From a virus: a DNA stretch of 23,380 nt. This document shows positions 21,447-23,380 of the stretch, one piece after another. The notes beneath the pieces are model-generated. The model worked only from the letters and a program-made list of their open reading frames with translations, made no database searches and had not been told where the DNA came from. The position numbers and the translations under genes are program-made. The stretch spans positions 1-23,380 of IMG/VR virus record IMGVR_UViG_3300031250_000224. One strand, given 5' to 3'. Each line of letters starts with the position of its first letter. Position 1 is the first letter of the stretch.

Positions 21447-21674
21447 ATGGACAATATCCTCGATCTTCGCCGGCAGGCGGCCCCGCTCGCCGAACAGGCT
21501 CGCGCCGCCCTCGCCGAGAGCGACATCACCATCCTGCGCTGTGCCGAGGCGGGCGTTCCGGTGCCGCCCGAATGGGCCGCCTTCCGGGCCGGCTTGCGCG
21601 CCATCACCGGCGGGCGGAACGGCGCCCAAGGTGCCCTGCCGGCGCGTCCCGACTATCCGGCGGGGACGTCATGA
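21447..21674 (+). CDS. Small fibre-associated protein, possible assembly chaperone
   Basis: The protein is 75 residues with AGGAGG before the ATG, starting 11 bases after the fibre stop. The centre TILRCAEAGVPVPPEWAAFR followed by AGLRAIT resembles the short C-terminal motif (P-x-E-W-x-x-Y-R-x-x-L-R) of tail fibre assembly chaperones. The position behind the fibre gene supports this. The stop overlaps the next ATG (ATGA). Confidence 0.6.
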   Translation: MDNILDLRRQAAPLAEQARAALAESDITILRCAEAGVPVPPEWAAFRAGLRAITGGRNGAQGALPARPDYPAGTS

Positions 21675-22048
21675 CCATGGCCGACATCGACCAGTTGAGC
21701 CGGATCATCGGCGCCCTCGAGCACGCGGCGGCGGAAGCCAATCGGCAGCAGGAACGCATCTTCGACCTGCTGGGCGAGGTGAAGGATGGCGTCAGCGAAT
21801 TGCGGGCCGATTTCACCACCCATGCCGAAAAGGAGGAGGTGACGGTCCACGCCCTGATCGCCGCCGGCCTCGCCGATCCCGACGCCCAGGACGACATCCG
21901 CGAAATGCGGGGCCTTCTCGACGCCTGGCGTTCGGTCAAGCGCGGCGCCGGGCATGCCGTCGGCAAGATCGCCACCGTCGTCATCCTGGCCGCCATCGCC
22001 GGCGTGCTGGGCTTCAACGGCGGCAAGTTCATCGAATGGGGAAAGTAG
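21671..22048 (+). CDS. Membrane-anchored coiled-coil protein, probable lysis-cassette member
   Basis: The protein is 125 residues, coupled by an ATGA overlap. Residues about 5-55 form an amphipathic coiled coil (DQLSRIIGALEHAAAEANRQ). A second helix (DIREMRGLLDAWRSVKRGAG) leads into one C-terminal membrane segment, VVILAAIAGVLGFNGGKF. Single-TM proteins of this plan are common just before phage endolysin genes. It could be a holin-like or spanin-like protein. I cannot assign a named family. The endolysin-like gene starts 2 bases after its stop. Confidence 0.65.
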   Translation: MTMADIDQLSRIIGALEHAAAEANRQQERIFDLLGEVKDGVSELRADFTTHAEKEEVTVHALIAAGLADPDAQDDIREMRGLLDAWRSVKRGAGHAVGKIATVVILAAIAGVLGFNGGKFIEWGK

Positions 22049-22050
22049 CC

Positions 22051-22506
22051 ATGACCACCACGAACCACCCGAAGGCGGACCCGTGCCCGCGCGGCATCCG
22101 CAACAACAACCCCGGCAACATCCGCAAAAGCGCCATCGCTTGGCAGGGCGGGACGGACGGCGACGATCCCGAATTCGTCACCTTCTCGGCCCCGGTCTAC
22201 GGCATCCGCGCCATCGCCAAGGTGCTGCTGGGCTATGCCGGCCGTTATCACCTGCTGACCCCGAAAGGCATCATCAGCCGCTGGGCGCCGCCGTGCGAAA
22301 ACGCGACGGCCGCCTATGCCGACGACGTCGCCCACCGGCTGGGAGTCGGGCCCGATCAGCCGGTGGCGGTCGACCATCCCGAGGTCCTGAAGATCCTGGT
22401 GGCCGCGATCATCCGTCACGAATGCGGCCGACAGCCCTATGCCGACGACCTCCTCGGCGAGGGCGTGGCGATGGCCCTGGCGCGGCCGATTCCCAGCGCC
22501 GCCTGA
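22051..22506 (+). CDS. Putative endolysin, lysozyme-like
   Basis: The protein is 151 residues. The pattern CPRGIRNNNPGNIRKSAIAW, FVTFSAPVYGIRAIAKVLLG, IISRWAPPCENATAAYADDV, HRLGVGPDQP and IIRHECGRQPY is that of small phage lysozyme-like proteins sometimes called structural or endolysin domains. It is related in layout to the module at about 8189-8623 (shared RNNNPGN), but it has no signal peptide. Cleavage of peptidoglycan is inferred; the exact catalytic residues are not clear to me. It sits between two membrane proteins, as an endolysin would. The start has no strong ribosome binding site and may depend on coupling to the gene before. Confidence 0.75.
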   Translation: MTTTNHPKADPCPRGIRNNNPGNIRKSAIAWQGGTDGDDPEFVTFSAPVYGIRAIAKVLLGYAGRYHLLTPKGIISRWAPPCENATAAYADDVAHRLGVGPDQPVAVDHPEVLKILVAAIIRHECGRQPYADDLLGEGVAMALARPIPSAA

Positions 22507-22532
22507 AAACACTTCCTTTTCGCGCCCACCCC

Positions 22533-22563
22533 ACCGCCCGGCACCAGCCGCGGCGGTATTTTC
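22533..22563 (+). terminator. Weak hairpin after the endolysin-like gene
   Basis: ACCGCC (22533-22538) and GGCGGT (22552-22557) can pair around a 13-base loop, followed by ATTTTC. The short stem makes it a doubtful terminator. Confidence 0.3.
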
Positions 22564-22586
22564 ATGCCCTAAGGAGGGGCAAACCC

Positions 22587-23192
22587 ATGACCACGCCTCA
22601 GTTCATCAACGGCCTCCTGGATTGGCTGCTCGCCGATCCCACCCACATCGTCGCCGCCGCCTCGGTCCTGGCGGCCACCACCCCCACCCCCGATCCCGAG
22701 ACCTGGGCCGGCAAGCTCTACCGGGTGGTCGACATCTTCGCCGTCAACGTCCTGCACGCCAAGGACGCGGGGGCGACTAATCCGCCCACGGCACCCTCGC
22801 CGATCCCCGCCTCCGGCCCGGCGTCCGCCTTCGGCAGCCATGTCGGGACGTGGCTGGCGGCGGCGCTCGGCCTCGCCGTGGCGGCCTGCCAGGGCGAGCC
22901 GCCGGCCACCGCCCTGTTCGACATCCGCGCCGCCTATGACGGCGGCGTGCTGGTCCCGGTGGTCGCATACCACGGGCTCGGCGTCTGCTCGGATGCGGTC
23001 AAGGCGCCCTGCCGCGACGGGGCGATCGATGCCCAGCTGGTCAAGGCCGACCAGGCCGCCAAGGCGGCCCTCGACGCCGCCGAGGACACCATCCGCCAGC
23101 ACCCGCAGATGGATTCCGCCGCCGCCCTCGCCGCCGCCGAGAACGCGGTCAAGGCGGTGCAGACCATCCTCGCCACCTATGCCATCCACTGA
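22587..23192 (+). CDS. Possible fusion of a small phage protein and a lipoprotein-like domain
   Basis: The protein is 201 residues with AAGGAGG before the ATG. Residues 1-62 (FINGLLDWLLADPTHIVAAA, TPTPDPETWAGKLYRVVDIF) look like a small protein common in the phage lysis region. After a Pro/Ser linker comes TWLAAALGLAVAACQGEPP (about 89-107), which has the shape of a lipoprotein signal with a lipobox but lies far from the N-terminus. A soluble part rich in Ala helices follows (QLVKADQAAKAALDAAEDTI). No in-frame internal start is visible before it. It may be a fused lysis protein acting as a spanin or membrane anchor. The function is not recognised. Confidence 0.6.
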   Translation: MTTPQFINGLLDWLLADPTHIVAAASVLAATTPTPDPETWAGKLYRVVDIFAVNVLHAKDAGATNPPTAPSPIPASGPASAFGSHVGTWLAAALGLAVAACQGEPPATALFDIRAAYDGGVLVPVVAYHGLGVCSDAVKAPCRDGAIDAQLVKADQAAKAALDAAEDTIRQHPQMDSAAALAAAENAVKAVQTILATYAIH

Positions 23193-23203
23193 GGAGATCC
23201 GCC

Positions 23204-23380
23204 ATGGACTTCATCGTCGCCGCGTTGCAGCTCGCCCCCGTCGTCGTCACCGCCGGTGAGGACATCACCCAGTTCGTTGCCTGGGCCATCGGCATCTACG
23301 ATTCCGAGAGCGGTCCCACCGATTCCGACTGGGACGCGCTCCACGCCAGGGAGGCCGCGCTCCGGGCCAAGCTGGCCTGA
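23204..23380 (+). CDS. Small phage protein at the right edge
   Basis: This 58-residue protein was too short for most gene finders. GAGGAG lies 7 bases before the ATG, and the gene starts 11 bases after the previous stop and ends on the last base of the window. It begins MDFIVAALQLAPVVVTAGED and ends in SDWDALHAREAALRAKLA, an amphipathic helix with a W-D-x-L motif that I have seen in small genes of phage lysis regions. The N-terminus is mildly hydrophobic but too short to be a sure membrane segment. Its function is unknown. Confidence 0.65.
   Translation: MDFIVAALQLAPVVVTAGEDITQFVAWAIGIYDSESGPTDSDWDALHAREAALRAKLA

Noticed and set aside
1-23380. tRNA genes, rRNA, insertion sequences, integrase or attachment sites
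   Set aside because: Reading both strands I saw no cloverleaf ending in CCA, no transposase or integrase motifs and no terminal inverted repeats.

Overview
The window is a 23.4 kb late (virion and lysis) module of a podovirus-type phage or prophage. Apart from one small gene, every gene reads rightward. The backbone is very GC-rich, with Caulobacter/Rhodospirillum-like codon use, which suggests a high-GC alphaproteobacterial host; this is an inference from composition only. The gene set and order resemble Bordetella phage BPP-1 and T7-like virions: portal, Bbp19-like protein, scaffold-like protein, major capsid protein, Bbp16-like cement protein, nozzle-like tail protein, gp13-like acetyltransferase-fold protein, gp11-like tail tube adaptor, gp14-like internal virion protein, gp17-like tail fibre, then a lysis cassette. 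No terminase, integrase, repressor or replication gene is visible, so the window alone cannot decide between an active phage and a prophage.

Layout: 1-741 holds three small proteins. 778-2786 holds the portal and Bbp19-like genes. 2787-3230 is a regulatory gap, followed by an AT-rich lipoprotein gene (3231-3827). 4050-4625 encodes an NlpC/P60-like protein that appears to lack its catalytic residues. 4710-5351 is the scaffold-like gene. 5468-8623 is a cargo belt: an exported Sel1-repeat protein, a small exported protein on the minus strand, and an exported CarG-like protein fused to a lysozyme-like domain. 8624-9715 carries a second, start-less copy of the NlpC-like gene followed by the decayed remains of a second scaffold gene. 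9716-11616 holds the capsid genes and 11807-15286 the tail genes. 15470-17110 is an AT-rich array of three related two-TM membrane proteins with small partner ORFs. 17206-18248 encodes a sulfotransferase-like protein and a GNAT enzyme. 18250-21674 holds the internal virion protein, tail fibre and a small fibre-associated protein. 21671-23380 looks like the lysis region.

Most notable: (i) cargo genes for envelope-directed proteins sit between virion genes and next to recurrent 58-bp elements and two families of GC-rich hairpins; (ii) an NlpC-like plus terminator plus scaffold block is duplicated, with one scaffold copy decayed and one NlpC copy cut from its apparent N-terminal half by a single in-frame TAA; (iii) a tandem family of membrane-protein units has partner ORFs that show codon-level conservation in a frame reachable only by a +1 shift or an unusual TTG start. 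All family names are recognised from memory of sequence patterns, without database searches.
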